A DNA stretch of 64,000 nt from Hyphomicrobiales bacterium (GCA_016716745.1 JADJVD010000005.1:1-64000); one strand, 5' to 3'; shown: positions 18,950-28,124, counted from the stretch's first letter. Made by a program: numbers and translations. The notes: a model not told the origin generated them from the sequence alone.

Positions 18950-19073
18950 GCGTTAACTGCCTGCGTGCGGCCGCGCACAGTCGCGAATCCGTTGATCGGC
19001 TAGTTGGAATTGCTTTCATGGCTCTTCGCGCGGCGCTTTGTCGCGCGTGCGTGCGTGGTTCGAGGGCAGGTCG

Positions 19074-21032
19074 ATGAGTTTTGCGGGCGCGCGGTCGGCG
19101 GGGCGGCGGAGACGACTTCTCCCGATGCGCCTGCGCGCCGGTCGTCTGGCGCTGGCCGTCGCCCTCGCCGCGCCGTTCGTTCCGGCGGGCCAGGTCGCGG
19201 CGCTGGCCGATGAAATCGGCCTTGCCCCGCCCGAGGCCGTCGTCGCCGCCCCCACCGAGCTTCTGCCGGTGGAGCTTGGCGCGCCTGGCGCGCCGGAGGC
19301 GCCGGTCGTCTTTCTGCCGTCCGATCTTGCGCCGGCCGCCGCGCCTCTCGCCGCCGCGCCGAGGCGGCTCGCCAATGAGGAGACGCCCGCCCCGGCCGTC
19401 GTTCTGGTCGATCCCGGCCCGCCGGTTCCGTTCCGGCCCGATTCGCTCGCCGACGTCGCGGCGCTGTCGCCGCCCGGCGCGCCGCCGCCGTTCCTGCTGG
19501 CGCCGCAACCGCAGCCGGCCGAGGCCGCGACGGCCGTGGCCGAGGCGCTCGGCGTCGCGCCGACAGCCGACGAGGTGCGCGCCGCCTTCGCGCTGGCGTG
19601 GCCAGACGCGCCGCGCGGGCCGGACGCCGCGCTCCAGCGCAAGACGCGCGAGGCGATCCTCGCCGTCTACGAGGCGCGGGGATTTGCGGCGCTGTGGGTG
19701 GCGCAGGGCCAGTGGACGCGCAAGGCGCAGTCCGCGCTCGCCCGGCTCGCCCGCGCCAGCGACGACGGGCTCGATTTGTCGGCCTTCTCGCCGCCCTCGC
19801 CGAAAGGCGACAAGCCGGCCGCCGCGCTCGCCGAAATCCGCCTCAGCGAGGCGATCGTCGCCTATGCGCGGCAGGCGAGCGGCGGGCGGGTCGATCCCGG
19901 CCGCGTCTCCTCGCTGATCACGGTGAAGCCGGAGACGACGAGCGCCGAGGCGGCGCTGGCCGCCGTTTCAACCGCCGCCGATCCGGGCGAAGCGTTGCGG
20001 GCGTTCAATCCGCCGCATGCCGGCTACAAGGCGCTGCGGGCCAAACTGCTGGAGCTGCGTCAGGAGCGCCCGGCGACCGCCGAGGCGCCGCCGCGCATCC
20101 CGCTCGGGCCGACGCTGAAGATCGGCATGCGCGATCCGCGCGTGCCGCTGATCCGCTCGCGCTTCGGCCTCGACGCGCCGCCGACCGAGTCGAACGGCGA
20201 TCTCGTCTACGACACGCGCATCGCTTCGGCGATCGCCGATTTCCAGCGCGCCAACGGCCTGCCGGCCTCCGGTGCGCTGACCCCGCGCACCATCGCGGCG
20301 CTGTCCGGCGGCGAGCCCTCGCGGCTCGAGAACGAGATCGTCGCCAATATGGAGCGCTGGCGCTGGCTGCCGCGCAATCTCGGCGCCGAGCGCATCGAGG
20401 TGAACATTCCCGACTACACGCTGAAGGTGACGGAGGACGGGGCGGTGACGCATCGCGCCCGCGTCGTCGTCGGCAAGCCCGACACGCCGACGCCGGTGTT
20501 CTCCCACGCGATGCAGTTCCTGATCGTCAATCCGTACTGGAACGTGCCGCCCTCGATCATCAAGAAGGAGATGGAGCCGAACCTCGCCGCCGATCCCGAC
20601 TACTATACCAAGCGCGGCTACGAGGTGATCCGCAAAGGCAATCAGACGATCATCCGCCAGCCGCCGGGCGAGCGGAACGCCCTCGGGCGGATCAAGTTCA
20701 TGTTTCCGAACCAGCACTCGGTCTATTTGCACGACACGCCCTCGCGCTCGCTGTTCGGCGCCGAGCGGCGCGCCTATTCGCATGGCTGCGTGCGCGTCGA
20801 CCAGCCGTTCAAGCTGGCCGAGGTCGTGCTCGGCAAGGAGCGCGGCTGGAGCGAGGAGCGCGTGCGCCGGATGATCGGCGGGGCCGAGCGCACCGTGCAT
20901 CTGGCGCGGCCGTTGCCGGTGCACATCCAGTATTTTACCGCTTTCGTCGACGATCACGGCAAGCTGCAACTGCGCGACGACATCTACGGCTATTCGCGCC
21001 GCCTGAAGGGCGCGATGGGGCTGGAGAACTGA
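19074..21032 (+). CDS. L,D-transpeptidase (YcbB/LdtD type)
   Basis: This periplasmic enzyme forms 3-3 cross-links in peptidoglycan. The 652-residue protein has a basic N-terminus and a hydrophobic export signal (LALAVALAAPFVPAGQVAALA). A long Ala/Pro-rich linker of about 120 residues follows, then a scaffold domain. A peptidoglycan-binding repeat (VYDTRIASAIADFQRANGLPA) precedes the YkuD catalytic domain, which ends in AYSHGCVRVDQP with the active-site Cys. WNVPPSIIKKEM and the following helical insertion are typical of YcbB-like enzymes. The ATG at 19074 is chosen because GAGGGCAGG precedes it; an upstream ATG at 19038 is possible. Confidence 0.9.
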   Translation: MSFAGARSAGRRRRLLPMRLRAGRLALAVALAAPFVPAGQVAALADEIGLAPPEAVVAAPTELLPVELGAPGAPEAPVVFLPSDLAPAAAPLAAAPRRLANEETPAPAVVLVDPGPPVPFRPDSLADVAALSPPGAPPPFLLAPQPQPAEAATAVAEALGVAPTADEVRAAFALAWPDAPRGPDAALQRKTREAILAVYEARGFAALWVAQGQWTRKAQSALARLARASDDGLDLSAFSPPSPKGDKPAAALAEIRLSEAIVAYARQASGGRVDPGRVSSLITVKPETTSAEAALAAVSTAADPGEALRAFNPPHAGYKALRAKLLELRQERPATAEAPPRIPLGPTLKIGMRDPRVPLIRSRFGLDAPPTESNGDLVYDTRIASAIADFQRANGLPASGALTPRTIAALSGGEPSRLENEIVANMERWRWLPRNLGAERIEVNIPDYTLKVTEDGAVTHRARVVVGKPDTPTPVFSHAMQFLIVNPYWNVPPSIIKKEMEPNLAADPDYYTKRGYEVIRKGNQTIIRQPPGERNALGRIKFMFPNQHSVYLHDTPSRSLFGAERRAYSHGCVRVDQPFKLAEVVLGKERGWSEERVRRMIGGAERTVHLARPLPVHIQYFTAFVDDHGKLQLRDDIYGYSRRLKGAMGLEN

Positions 21033-21041
21033 CGCGCCACG

Positions 21042-21368
21042 TCAGGCCGCGCGCGGCGCGGCGACGATGACGGCGGCGCCGACGAGACAGATCGCCGCGC
21101 CAATCAGATCGAACCGGTCCGGCCGCACGCCCTCGACCGCCCACAGCCAGACGAGCGAGGCGGCGATGTAGACGCCGCCATAGGCCGCGTAGGCGCGGCC
21201 GGCCGCCGCGGCGTCGACGCGCGTCAGCAGAAACGCGAACAGCGCGAGCGCCAGCATTCCCGGCGCGATCCAGAGGCCGGATGCGCCGTTGCGGATCGCC
21301 GCCCACATCGCGAAGCAGCCGGCGATTTCGGCGAGCGCGGCGGCCAGATACAGGGCGGAGGTCGCCAT
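21042..21368 (-). CDS. YnfA-family (UPF0060) small membrane protein
   Basis: The 108-residue protein has four transmembrane helices, with ALAEIAGCFAMWAAIRNG, RVDAAAAGRAYAAYGGVYIAASLVWLW split across helices 1-3, and a last helix (LIGAAICLVGAAVIVAA). Length and motifs match E. coli YnfA. The family is related to small multidrug exporters, but its physiological role is unsettled. The start at 21368 follows GAGGAAGG. It converges on the L,D-transpeptidase gene. Confidence 0.9.
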   Translation of the reverse strand: MATSALYLAAALAEIAGCFAMWAAIRNGASGLWIAPGMLALALFAFLLTRVDAAAAGRAYAAYGGVYIAASLVWLWAVEGVRPDRFDLIGAAICLVGAAVIVAAPRAA

Positions 21369-21466
21369 TCGATCCTTCCTCACGCGCGGCGCGCGCGTTC
21401 CGTGTGATGACGCCGGGGCCGGAAGGCGGCAGAATGCGCCATTCCCGCCCAGCAGAGGCTCGCGAC

Positions 21467-22167
21467 ATGATCGATCTCTACTACTGGACCACGCCGAACG
21501 GTCACAAGATCACGATGTTTCTGGAGGAGGCGGGGCTCGCCTACCGGATCAAGCCGATCAACATCGGCAAGGGCGAGCAGTTCGCGCCCGATTTCCTCAA
21601 GATCTCGCCGAACAACCGGATGCCGGCGATCGTGGACCATGCGCCGGCCGACGGCGGCGCGCCGGTCTCGGTGTTCGAATCGGGGGCGATCCTGCTCTAT
21701 CTCGCCGAAAAGACCGGCCGGTTCATCTCGCCGGACCTGCGCAAGCGCGTGGCGACGCTGGAATGGCTGTTCTGGCAGATGGGCGGGCTCGGGCCGATGG
21801 CGGGGCAGAACCACCATTTCTCCGCCTATGCGCCCGAGAAGATCCCGTATGCGATCGACCGTTATGTGAAGGAGACGAGCCGTCTCTACGGCGTGCTCGA
21901 CCGGCGCCTCGCGGGCCGAGACTTCCTGGCCGACGACTATTCCATCGCCGATATGGCCGCCTATCCGTGGATCGTGCCGCATCAGCGGCAGGGCCAAAGC
22001 CTCGACGATTTTCCCAATGTCAAGCGGTGGTTCGCAGCGATCGGGGGCGGGAGGCGACGCGGCGCGCCTATGCGATCGCCGATCAGGTCAATCCCGCCCA
22101 GCCGCCGATGTCGGAGGAGGCCAAGAAAGTCCTGTTCGGCCAGACCGCCGCCAACACGCGGCGTTGA
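21467..22167 (+). pseudogene. glutathione S-transferase, YfcG/Ure2p-like, frameshifted near the end
   Basis: The protein starts MIDLYYWTTPNGHKITMFLEE, the N-terminal motif of YfcG-like GSTs that act as glutathione-dependent disulfide reductases. PNNRMPAIVDH and FESGAILLYLAEKTG complete the thioredoxin-like domain, and the helical domain contains DYSIADMAAYPWIVP. At about 22045, in a G-rich run (TCGGGGGCGGG), the frame must change. Downstream in the next frame it continues REATRRAYAIADQVNPAQPP to the stop at 22165-22167. Restoring one base gives 233 residues, the expected length. As written, the first frame runs on to 22303 with unrelated sequence. Confidence 0.85.
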
Positions 22168-22242
22168 GCCGGGGAAAGCCGGCAGATTCGGGCGCGCGCG
22201 CCGCGTTCGGGGGTTGATCGGGGGGCTGAAATGCGGCATAGA

Positions 22243-22288
22243 CCGCCGCGACTGGTTTCGCGGCGGGGTTGCCCGCCGCTTTGTTTTC
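22243..22288 (+). promoter_or_regulatory. overlapping alternative hairpins before L36 (attenuator-like)
   Basis: An 8-bp stem CCGCCGCG (22243-22250)/CGCGGCGG (22259-22266) shares its right arm with a second 7-bp stem, CGGCGGG (22261-22267)/CCCGCCG (22272-22278), which has a GTTG loop and is followed by CTTTGTTTT. The second looks like an intrinsic terminator ending 12 bases before the L36 start. The first would prevent it from forming. It could be a true attenuator or simply the terminator of the upstream GST gene. Confidence 0.5.
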
Positions 22289-22299
22289 AGGGTCGTCCG

Positions 22300-22425
22300 A
22301 TGAAAGTCCGCAACTCTCTCAAGTCGCTGCGCGCGCGCCATCGCGACAACCAGCTCGTGCGCCGCAAGGGCCGCGTCTACATCATCAACAAGACGCAGAA
22401 GCGCTTCAAGGCGCGCCAGGGCTGA
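22300..22425 (+). CDS. rpmJ: 50S ribosomal protein L36, zinc-free type
   Basis: The 41-residue basic protein (MKVRNSLKSLRARHRDNQLV) is the YkgO-type L36. It has no cysteines, so it cannot bind zinc as the C+ form does. The ending KRFKARQG is characteristic. In many alphaproteobacteria this is the only L36. It follows the overlapping hairpins described above and precedes a strong hairpin at 22431-22449. Confidence 0.93.
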   Translation: MKVRNSLKSLRARHRDNQLVRRKGRVYIINKTQKRFKARQG

Positions 22426-22430
22426 GGCCG

Positions 22431-22455
22431 GCCGGGCCGCAGGCCCGGCGCTTCT
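22431..22455 (+). terminator. hairpin after L36
   Basis: A perfect 8-bp stem, GCCGGGCC and GGCCCGGC with a GCA loop, begins 5 bases after the L36 stop and is followed by GCTTCT. The stem is strong but the U-tract is short. Confidence 0.5.
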
Positions 22456-22504
22456 CACCGACCAGTGTTTTGACGGCCGGCGGCGGGCGACATAGCCTGA
22501 CGTC

Positions 22505-23164
22505 ATGGCCGTCTTTTCGCGTTTGCATCCGCTCCTCCTCGCCGCGCCGCTGATCGCGAGCCTCGCCGCGCCGGCCGCCGTCGCGCAGGGCGAGCGCGGT
22601 CTATCGAAACCGTCCGATCGCGCCGCGCCGCGCGCGCAGGGAAAGGCCGAGGAGAAGGCGCCGCCGAAGGAGCCGGTGACGCGCGCGCAGGTGCTCGACG
22701 AACTGTTCAGGAAGCTTGCGGCGGCAAGCGACGCCGATGAGGCAAAGGGGCTGGCGAGCGCCATCGAGCGCGTGTTCCTGCGCTCGGGCTCGGACACCGC
22801 CGATCTGCTGATGGGCCGCGCCTTGCAGGCGGTCCACCGCAACAACGCCGAACTCGCCGAGGATCTGATCGACCGCATCGTCGCGCTCGAACCGGATTGG
22901 GCGGAGGCCTATTACCGCCGCGCCACGCTGCGGGCGATGCGGGAGGACGGGAGCGGCGCCGTCGAGGATCTCGCGCGCACGCTGAAGCTGGAGCCGCGCC
23001 ATTTCGCGGCGATGACGGGGCTTGGCTTCACCCTGTTGAAACTCGAGCGCAAGGCGCAGGCGTTGCGCGTGCTCAAACAGTCCCTGACGCTCAATCCGCA
23101 GCTGGAGGCGACGAAGAAGGCGGTCGAGCGGCTGGAGCTCGATCTCGACGGCCGCAGCCTGTGA
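22505..23164 (+). CDS. secreted TPR-repeat protein
   Basis: The 219-residue protein has a Sec signal (LLLAAPLIASLAAPAAVAQG, cleavage near residue 28), a charged Lys/Glu/Pro linker and about three TPR units. These units contain DLLMGRALQAVHRNNAELAE, EAYYRRATLRAMREDGSGAV and AAMTGLGFTLLKLERKAQAL. It is probably a periplasmic adaptor. Its position just after L36 may be conserved but suggests no clear job. Confidence 0.8.
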   Translation: MAVFSRLHPLLLAAPLIASLAAPAAVAQGERGLSKPSDRAAPRAQGKAEEKAPPKEPVTRAQVLDELFRKLAAASDADEAKGLASAIERVFLRSGSDTADLLMGRALQAVHRNNAELAEDLIDRIVALEPDWAEAYYRRATLRAMREDGSGAVEDLARTLKLEPRHFAAMTGLGFTLLKLERKAQALRVLKQSLTLNPQLEATKKAVERLELDLDGRSL

Positions 23165-23220
23165 CGAAACCGGCCGGGCCCGCCGCGCGTTATCTCCGGA
23201 CGCATCCGGACTGAGCCATC

Positions 23221-24177
23221 GTGTCGCCGCTTCTTGTTCTGGCCGGCCTTGCCGGCCTCTACGTCTTCACCCGCGCCAAGGCGCGCCGCATCGCGGCGGC
23301 CTATCCGCCGGAAGGGCGCTTCGCGCCCGCCGCAGGCGGCCGGCTGCATTTCACCGAGCGGCCGGCCGAGGGCGAGGCGCGCGCCACGGCGCTGCTCATC
23401 CACGGCGCGAGCGGCAATCAGGCCGACATGATGACGGCGCTCGGCGCGCCGCTGGCCGCCGCCGGCTTCCGGGTCGTCGCCGTGGACCGGCCCGGCCATG
23501 GCTGGAGCGAGCGGCCGGGCGGGCGGGCGGACGCCGCGCCCTCGCGCCAGTCCGCCCTGATCCGCGCGGCGATGCAGGAGGCGGGCGTGACGCGCGCCAT
23601 CGTCGTCGGCCATTCCCTCGGCGGCGCCGTCGCCGCCAACATGGCGATCGAGCATCCCGATTTCGTCCAAGGACTGGTGCTGGTCGCGCCCGTGACGCAT
23701 CCGTGGCCCGGCGGAGTGAGCTGGTATTACACGCCTGCCTCCGCGCCGGTGATCGGCGAGGCGTTCACCAATCTGGTGAGCCTGCCGGCCGGTCTCGCCT
23801 TGCTCGATCCCGGCGTCGCCAGCGTGTTCACGCCACAGCGGCCGCCGGCGGACTATCGCGAGGCGACGCGGGTGCGCCTCGTGCTGCGGCCGGCGACCTT
23901 CCGCGCCAACGCGCAGGACGTGGCGGGCTTGAAGCCGCATATCGTCGAGCAGGCGCGCCGCCTCGGCGAGATCCGCGCGCCGACGGCCATCGTCACCGGG
24001 GACCGGGACGCGATCGTCTACACGCACATCCATTCCTACGGGTCGGCCCGCGACATTCCGGGCGCGACGCTGACGGTTCTGCCGGGCGTCGGCCACGCCC
24101 CGCACCATACCCACCCGGCCGAGGTCGTCGCCGCGGTCGAAGCGGTGTTTGCGCGCGCGGCCGCCGATCCGGACTGA
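23221..24177 (+). CDS. alpha/beta fold hydrolase
   Basis: The 318-residue protein starts at GTG with a hydrophobic N-terminal segment (SPLLVLAGLAGLYVF), suggesting membrane association. The hydrolase domain has LLIHGASGNQADM for the oxyanion hole, nucleophile elbow VVGHSLGGAVA near residue 135, acid VTGDRDAIV near 262 and His GVGHAPHHTHP near 289. It resembles haloperoxidase/epoxide hydrolase-like enzymes. The substrate is unknown. Confidence 0.85.
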   Translation: MSPLLVLAGLAGLYVFTRAKARRIAAAYPPEGRFAPAAGGRLHFTERPAEGEARATALLIHGASGNQADMMTALGAPLAAAGFRVVAVDRPGHGWSERPGGRADAAPSRQSALIRAAMQEAGVTRAIVVGHSLGGAVAANMAIEHPDFVQGLVLVAPVTHPWPGGVSWYYTPASAPVIGEAFTNLVSLPAGLALLDPGVASVFTPQRPPADYREATRVRLVLRPATFRANAQDVAGLKPHIVEQARRLGEIRAPTAIVTGDRDAIVYTHIHSYGSARDIPGATLTVLPGVGHAPHHTHPAEVVAAVEAVFARAAADPD

Positions 24178-24242
24178 CGCGGCGGCGCCTTCAGGCCGTC
24201 TTAAAGCATCGCGCCTAGCATAGAGGCCCTGTGGAGGGTCTC

Positions 24243-25253
24243 ATGGGTCAGTCTCTCGATCTTTTACTTGACGATGCGACGCGCGACGGCTCGATCGACG
24301 AGGCGGACGTGCGCGCCATCCGTCGCGCGCTGTATGGCGAGGGCGGACAGATCGGCGAGGCGATGCGGCTGCTCTGGGCCGCCGACAGCAAGCGCAAGAG
24401 CCATTCGCCGGAATGGTCGAAGCTGTTCGTCGAGGCGGCGCTCGACGTGGCGCTGCGCGAGACCAGGCCCGTCGGCTATTTCCCGCCCGACAAGGCGCAG
24501 AAGGTGATCGAGGCGCTGGGCGAGCGGGGCGAACTGCGCACCGACACGGTGCTCGAGGCGCTGATCGCCATCGTCGAGAAGGCGCAGCAGGTCCCCACCG
24601 AATTCTCCGCCTTCGTGCTGCGGCGGATGAAGCAGGCGGTGATCTATTCGGACGACATCACCGCCTCCGGCGAAAAGCTGACGCCCGGCGTCATCGGCCT
24701 GCCGGAGCTGAACCTGATCCAGCGCGTCGTCTGGGGCGCGGGAGACGAGGGCCATCTGGCCGTCAGCCGCGCCGAGGCCGAGGCGTTGTTCGACATCGCC
24801 GACGCCACAGCCGGCGCGCCCAACGCGCCGGCGTGGGACGCCTTCTTCGCCGGCGCCGTCGGCAATTATCTGATCGGCGCGACGGGGCGCCAGCCGCCCT
24901 CGCGCGAGCGCGCCTTCCAGATGTGGGAGACCGACTACAAGGCCGACGCGCTGCGCCAGTTCGGGCAGGTGTTTACGCGCGCCCGCCAGATGCAGGCGTC
25001 GGACATTCGCGGCGATCTCAACCGCCACCGGCTGAGCAGCATGGTCGAGGCGGCCTGGGCCGAGGACAACGCCGCGCGCGCGGCGCAGCGCGCCGCCAAC
25101 GAGCGGCTGGTCGGCGAGAAGGCGGACTGGCTGGTTGACCGCATCAGCCGCAACCGCGCGCTGAGCGCGCCGGAATCGGCGCTGATCGCCTTCCTTGAGC
25201 GCGAGGCGAAGGAGCTGCCTCAGGCGCTGCGCGAGATCGCCGCGCGCGGCTGA
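24243..25253 (+). CDS. conserved hypothetical protein, all-helical, 336 residues
   Basis: I do not recognise a named function. The protein starts MGQSLDLLLDDATRDGSIDE after GGAGGG. It has no signal peptide and no membrane segment and is largely helical. The N-terminal DDATRDGSIDEADVRAIR resembles one EF-hand-like loop, and a looser second one may be TETVLEALIAIVEK-like helical packing rather than calcium binding. It converges with pyk, with 10 bases between stops. Confidence 0.7.
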   Translation: MGQSLDLLLDDATRDGSIDEADVRAIRRALYGEGGQIGEAMRLLWAADSKRKSHSPEWSKLFVEAALDVALRETRPVGYFPPDKAQKVIEALGERGELRTDTVLEALIAIVEKAQQVPTEFSAFVLRRMKQAVIYSDDITASGEKLTPGVIGLPELNLIQRVVWGAGDEGHLAVSRAEAEALFDIADATAGAPNAPAWDAFFAGAVGNYLIGATGRQPPSRERAFQMWETDYKADALRQFGQVFTRARQMQASDIRGDLNRHRLSSMVEAAWAEDNAARAAQRAANERLVGEKADWLVDRISRNRALSAPESALIAFLEREAKELPQALREIAARG

Positions 25254-25263
25254 GGCGCGGCCT

Positions 25264-26697
25264 TCAGACCTCCGGTCCGGTGTGGGCGATGCGCAGCATG
25301 TTGGTCGCCCCCGGCGAGCCGAACGGCACGCCGGCGATGACGATGATGCGGTCGCCCTCCTTCGAGAACTCCTCGCGGTTCGACCATTTGGCGGCGCGGC
25401 GAACCATGTCGTCGACGTCGCTGGCGTCCTTCGTCACGATGGGGTGGACGCCCCAGACGAGCGCGAGGCGCCGCGCCGTCTCGCGATAGGGGGTGAGCGC
25501 CAGGATCGGCGCCATCGGCCGCTCGCGGGCGATGACGAAGGCGGTCGAGCCCGACGACGTCCAGGCGCAGATCGACTTGCACTCCATCTGCTCGGCGATG
25601 TCGCGCGCCGCCACCGCGATGGCGTCCGCCTCGTTGAAGGTGGAGACGGAGGCGCGGCCGCGCTGGGCGTCGATGATCGAGCGATAGACCGAGTCCTGCT
25701 CCACCTCGTCGCCGATGCGGCTCATCATCGCCACCGCCTCGACGGGAAACTGGCCGGCGGCGCTCTCGGCCGACAGCATCACCGCGTCCGCGCCCTCGAA
25801 GACGGCGGTCGCCACGTCCGACACCTCGGCGCGCGTCGGCACCGGGGCGACGACCATCGACTCCAGCATCTGCGTCGCCACCACCACCGGCTTGCCGAGC
25901 CGGCGGGCCTTGCGGGTGATGCGCTTTTGCAGGCCCGGCACCTGCTCGATCGGCATCTCGACGCCGAGATCGCCGCGCGCCACCATCAGCGCGTCCGCCG
26001 CGTCGATGATCTCGTCGAGACATTCGATGGCCTGCGGCTTCTCGATCTTGGCGAGGATGCGCGCGCGCCCGTCGGCGATGCGCTTGACCTCCAGCACGTC
26101 CTCCGGCCGCTGCACGAAGGAGAGCGCGATCCAGTCGACGCCCTCGGGCAGCGCTGCCTCGAGATCGGCGCGATCCTTCGGCGTCATCGCCGAGACGGGG
26201 ATGGTGGTGTCGGGCAGGCTGACGCCCTTGCGGTCCGACAACAAGCCGCCGACCACGACCTCGGCGAGGGCGCGCTGCGGCTTGGCCTCGACGATGCGCA
26301 GACGCACGCGGCCGTCGTCGATCAGCACGGTGTGGCCGGGGCGCAGCGCGCCGAGAATCTCGGGATGCGGCAGATGCACGCGCGCGCGGTCGCCGGGCGC
26401 GGGATCGGAATCGAGCGCGATGCGGTCGCCGGTTTCGACGATGGCCTTGCCCTCGGCGAACTTGCCGATGCGCAGCTTCGGCCCCTGCAGATCGACGAGA
26501 ATGCCGATGGGCCGGCCAAGCTCTTCCTCGATCGAGCGGATCATGGCGATGCGCGCGCGCATGCCGTCGTGATCGGCGTGGCTCATGTTGATGCGGAAGA
26601 CGTCGGCGCCGGCCTGATAAAGGGCGGCGACCACCGCGCGGTCGGTCGAAGCGGGGCCAAGGGTCGCGATGATCTTCACACGGCGGATGCGGCGCAT
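25264..26697 (-). CDS. pyk: pyruvate kinase
   Basis: The enzyme converts phosphoenolpyruvate and ADP to pyruvate and ATP. The 477-residue protein starts RRVKIIATLGPASTDR and includes NMSHADHDGMRARI and VDLQGPKLRIGKF. The active-site Lys/Mg region is RILAKIEKPQAIE with VARGDLGVEMPIEQVP (near 240). The C-terminal allosteric domain runs from about 350. RKARRLGKPVVVATQMLESM is the expected substrate-loop segment. It is transcribed after the DUF1036 gene with 22 bases between them, a pairing common in Rhizobiales. Confidence 0.95.
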   Translation of the reverse strand: MRRIRRVKIIATLGPASTDRAVVAALYQAGADVFRINMSHADHDGMRARIAMIRSIEEELGRPIGILVDLQGPKLRIGKFAEGKAIVETGDRIALDSDPAPGDRARVHLPHPEILGALRPGHTVLIDDGRVRLRIVEAKPQRALAEVVVGGLLSDRKGVSLPDTTIPVSAMTPKDRADLEAALPEGVDWIALSFVQRPEDVLEVKRIADGRARILAKIEKPQAIECLDEIIDAADALMVARGDLGVEMPIEQVPGLQKRITRKARRLGKPVVVATQMLESMVVAPVPTRAEVSDVATAVFEGADAVMLSAESAAGQFPVEAVAMMSRIGDEVEQDSVYRSIIDAQRGRASVSTFNEADAIAVAARDIAEQMECKSICAWTSSGSTAFVIARERPMAPILALTPYRETARRLALVWGVHPIVTKDASDVDDMVRRAAKWSNREEFSKEGDRIIVIAGVPFGSPGATNMLRIAHTGPEV

Positions 26698-26719
26698 TTC
26701 ACCTCTTTCACGAATAGGG

Positions 26720-27151
26720 TCACTGATTGGCGGCGGGGCGGCCGGGATCGGTCAACTGCACCGTCCAGTTCTTGGCGTCCTTGCCGGTGTCGACCTCGAA
26801 GAAGCCGGTGCGGTCGAAGCCGCGAGCGTAGCAGTCCTCGCGCCCCTCGATGCGGAATTCGCGGTCGCGGGTGCACATGAAGGCCTTGTCCTTCCACTCG
26901 CCGCCGCGCTCGTCCATCGCGTAGACGTAGTAGAACTGGGCGGCCAGCGGGCCGCGCAGCAGCGTCTCGCAGGAGCCGCCGGCCAGATTCCACCAGCCCT
27001 CCGAGATCCAGGCCTTCGAGTCGGTGTAGGCGATGGCGACGCTGACGCGCGTCGTCGTGTTGTTGCACAGGCGGAAATCGGCGCGCGCCTGCGTCGGGGC
27101 GGCGAGCGCGGCGAGCGCGAAAGCGAGGGCGGCTGGCGTTGAACGAAGCAT
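26720..27151 (-). CDS. DUF1036 secreted protein
   Basis: The 143-residue protein has a Sec signal (TPAALAFALAALAAPTQARA) and then the DUF1036 domain, starting DFRLCNNTTTRVSVAIAYTD. It contains four further Cys residues (SCETLL, FMCTRD, EDCYARG), suggesting disulfides. I place the start at the ATG at 27151. A TTG start 7 codons upstream is possible. It precedes pyk on the same strand. Confidence 0.82.
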   Translation of the reverse strand: MLRSTPAALAFALAALAAPTQARADFRLCNNTTTRVSVAIAYTDSKAWISEGWWNLAGGSCETLLRGPLAAQFYYVYAMDERGGEWKDKAFMCTRDREFRIEGREDCYARGFDRTGFFEVDTGKDAKNWTVQLTDPGRPAANQ

Positions 27152-27212
27152 GTCTGTCGGGTTCGGGCTCAATGCAAACGAATCGCCATCACAGGGGCGC
27201 GACGACGCGATG

Positions 27213-28124
27213 TCAACGCGACGACGGCGGCGGCGGCGCGGCGCGCGGCCGCGCGATCCAGATGCCGGCCAGAATGGCGAGGCCGCCGAGCGCCTGCGGC
27301 CAGGTCACCGGCTCGCCGAGCAGCGCCCAGCCGAACAGGGCGCCGGCGACGGCCTCAAGGAAGATCACCAGCGAGGAGAACGTCGCCGGCAACTGGCCGA
27401 GCGCGACGGCGAGCAGGCCTTGGCCGCCGGCATGGCTGATCCACGACATGCCGAACATCGCCGCCCAGCCGGCGACCGTGTCGGGGAAAAAGCGGCCCTC
27501 GGCCGCGAACGCCACGGCGAACAGCAGCACGGCGGTGATCAGCGAGGCCTCGAAGGTGACGCGCGCCGCCCCGCTGTCGCGCCGGGCCGCGCGCACGGTG
27601 AGAAAGTAGAGACCGAAAAAGACGGCGGTCGCCAGCCCGTAGAGATCGCCGGCGACGCGGGTGGCGCTGATCGTCACGCTCTGGCCGATCAGCGCCGCCC
27701 CGCCGACGAGGCACAGGGCGAGGCCCGCCAGTGTCGCCCGCGCGGCGCGCTCGCCAAACAGCAGCCAGCCGAAGACGACGACCCACACCGGCGCGGTGGT
27801 GGCGAAGAAGGTGGCGTTGGCGACAGTCGTCTTGACGATCGACAGATGCCAGACGAACAGGTCGCCCGTGAAGACGAGGCCGCACAGCCAGATCGCGCGC
27901 GAGAAGGAGCGCCCGCGCGGGCGGCCGCGCTCGTCGAGCCGCATCCACAGCCACAGCACCGGCAAGGCGAGCGTGACGCGCCAGAAGGCGCTGGCGAAGG
28001 GGCCGACCTCCGCCCAGCGCACGAATACCGGCGAGATCCCCATCGCGAAGGCGCCGACGACGAGCGCGGCGAAGGGGCCGGCGAGGGAGGCGCGGTCGGT
28101 CTGCGTCGCGTTGGAGGCGGGCAT
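27213..28124 (-). CDS. EamA-domain DMT-superfamily transporter
   Basis: The 303-residue inner-membrane protein has ten predicted helices in two EamA repeats. The first contains GISPVFVRWAEVGPFASAFWR and WLCGLVFTGDLFVWHLSIV; the second contains YGLATAVFFGLYFLTVRAAR and LVIFLEAVAGALFGWALLGEPVT. Such proteins often export amino acids or metabolites. The substrate is unknown. It is divergent from the gene at 28313. Confidence 0.88.
   Translation of the reverse strand: MPASNATQTDRASLAGPFAALVVGAFAMGISPVFVRWAEVGPFASAFWRVTLALPVLWLWMRLDERGRPRGRSFSRAIWLCGLVFTGDLFVWHLSIVKTTVANATFFATTAPVWVVVFGWLLFGERAARATLAGLALCLVGGAALIGQSVTISATRVAGDLYGLATAVFFGLYFLTVRAARRDSGAARVTFEASLITAVLLFAVAFAAEGRFFPDTVAGWAAMFGMSWISHAGGQGLLAVALGQLPATFSSLVIFLEAVAGALFGWALLGEPVTWPQALGGLAILAGIWIARPRAAPPPPSSR

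Noticed and set aside
26322..26519. Short Arg/Pro-rich frames inside pyk and other genes as possible small proteins.
   Set aside because: They have no ribosome binding site and no conservation-like pattern; they are frame shadows of strong coding genes.
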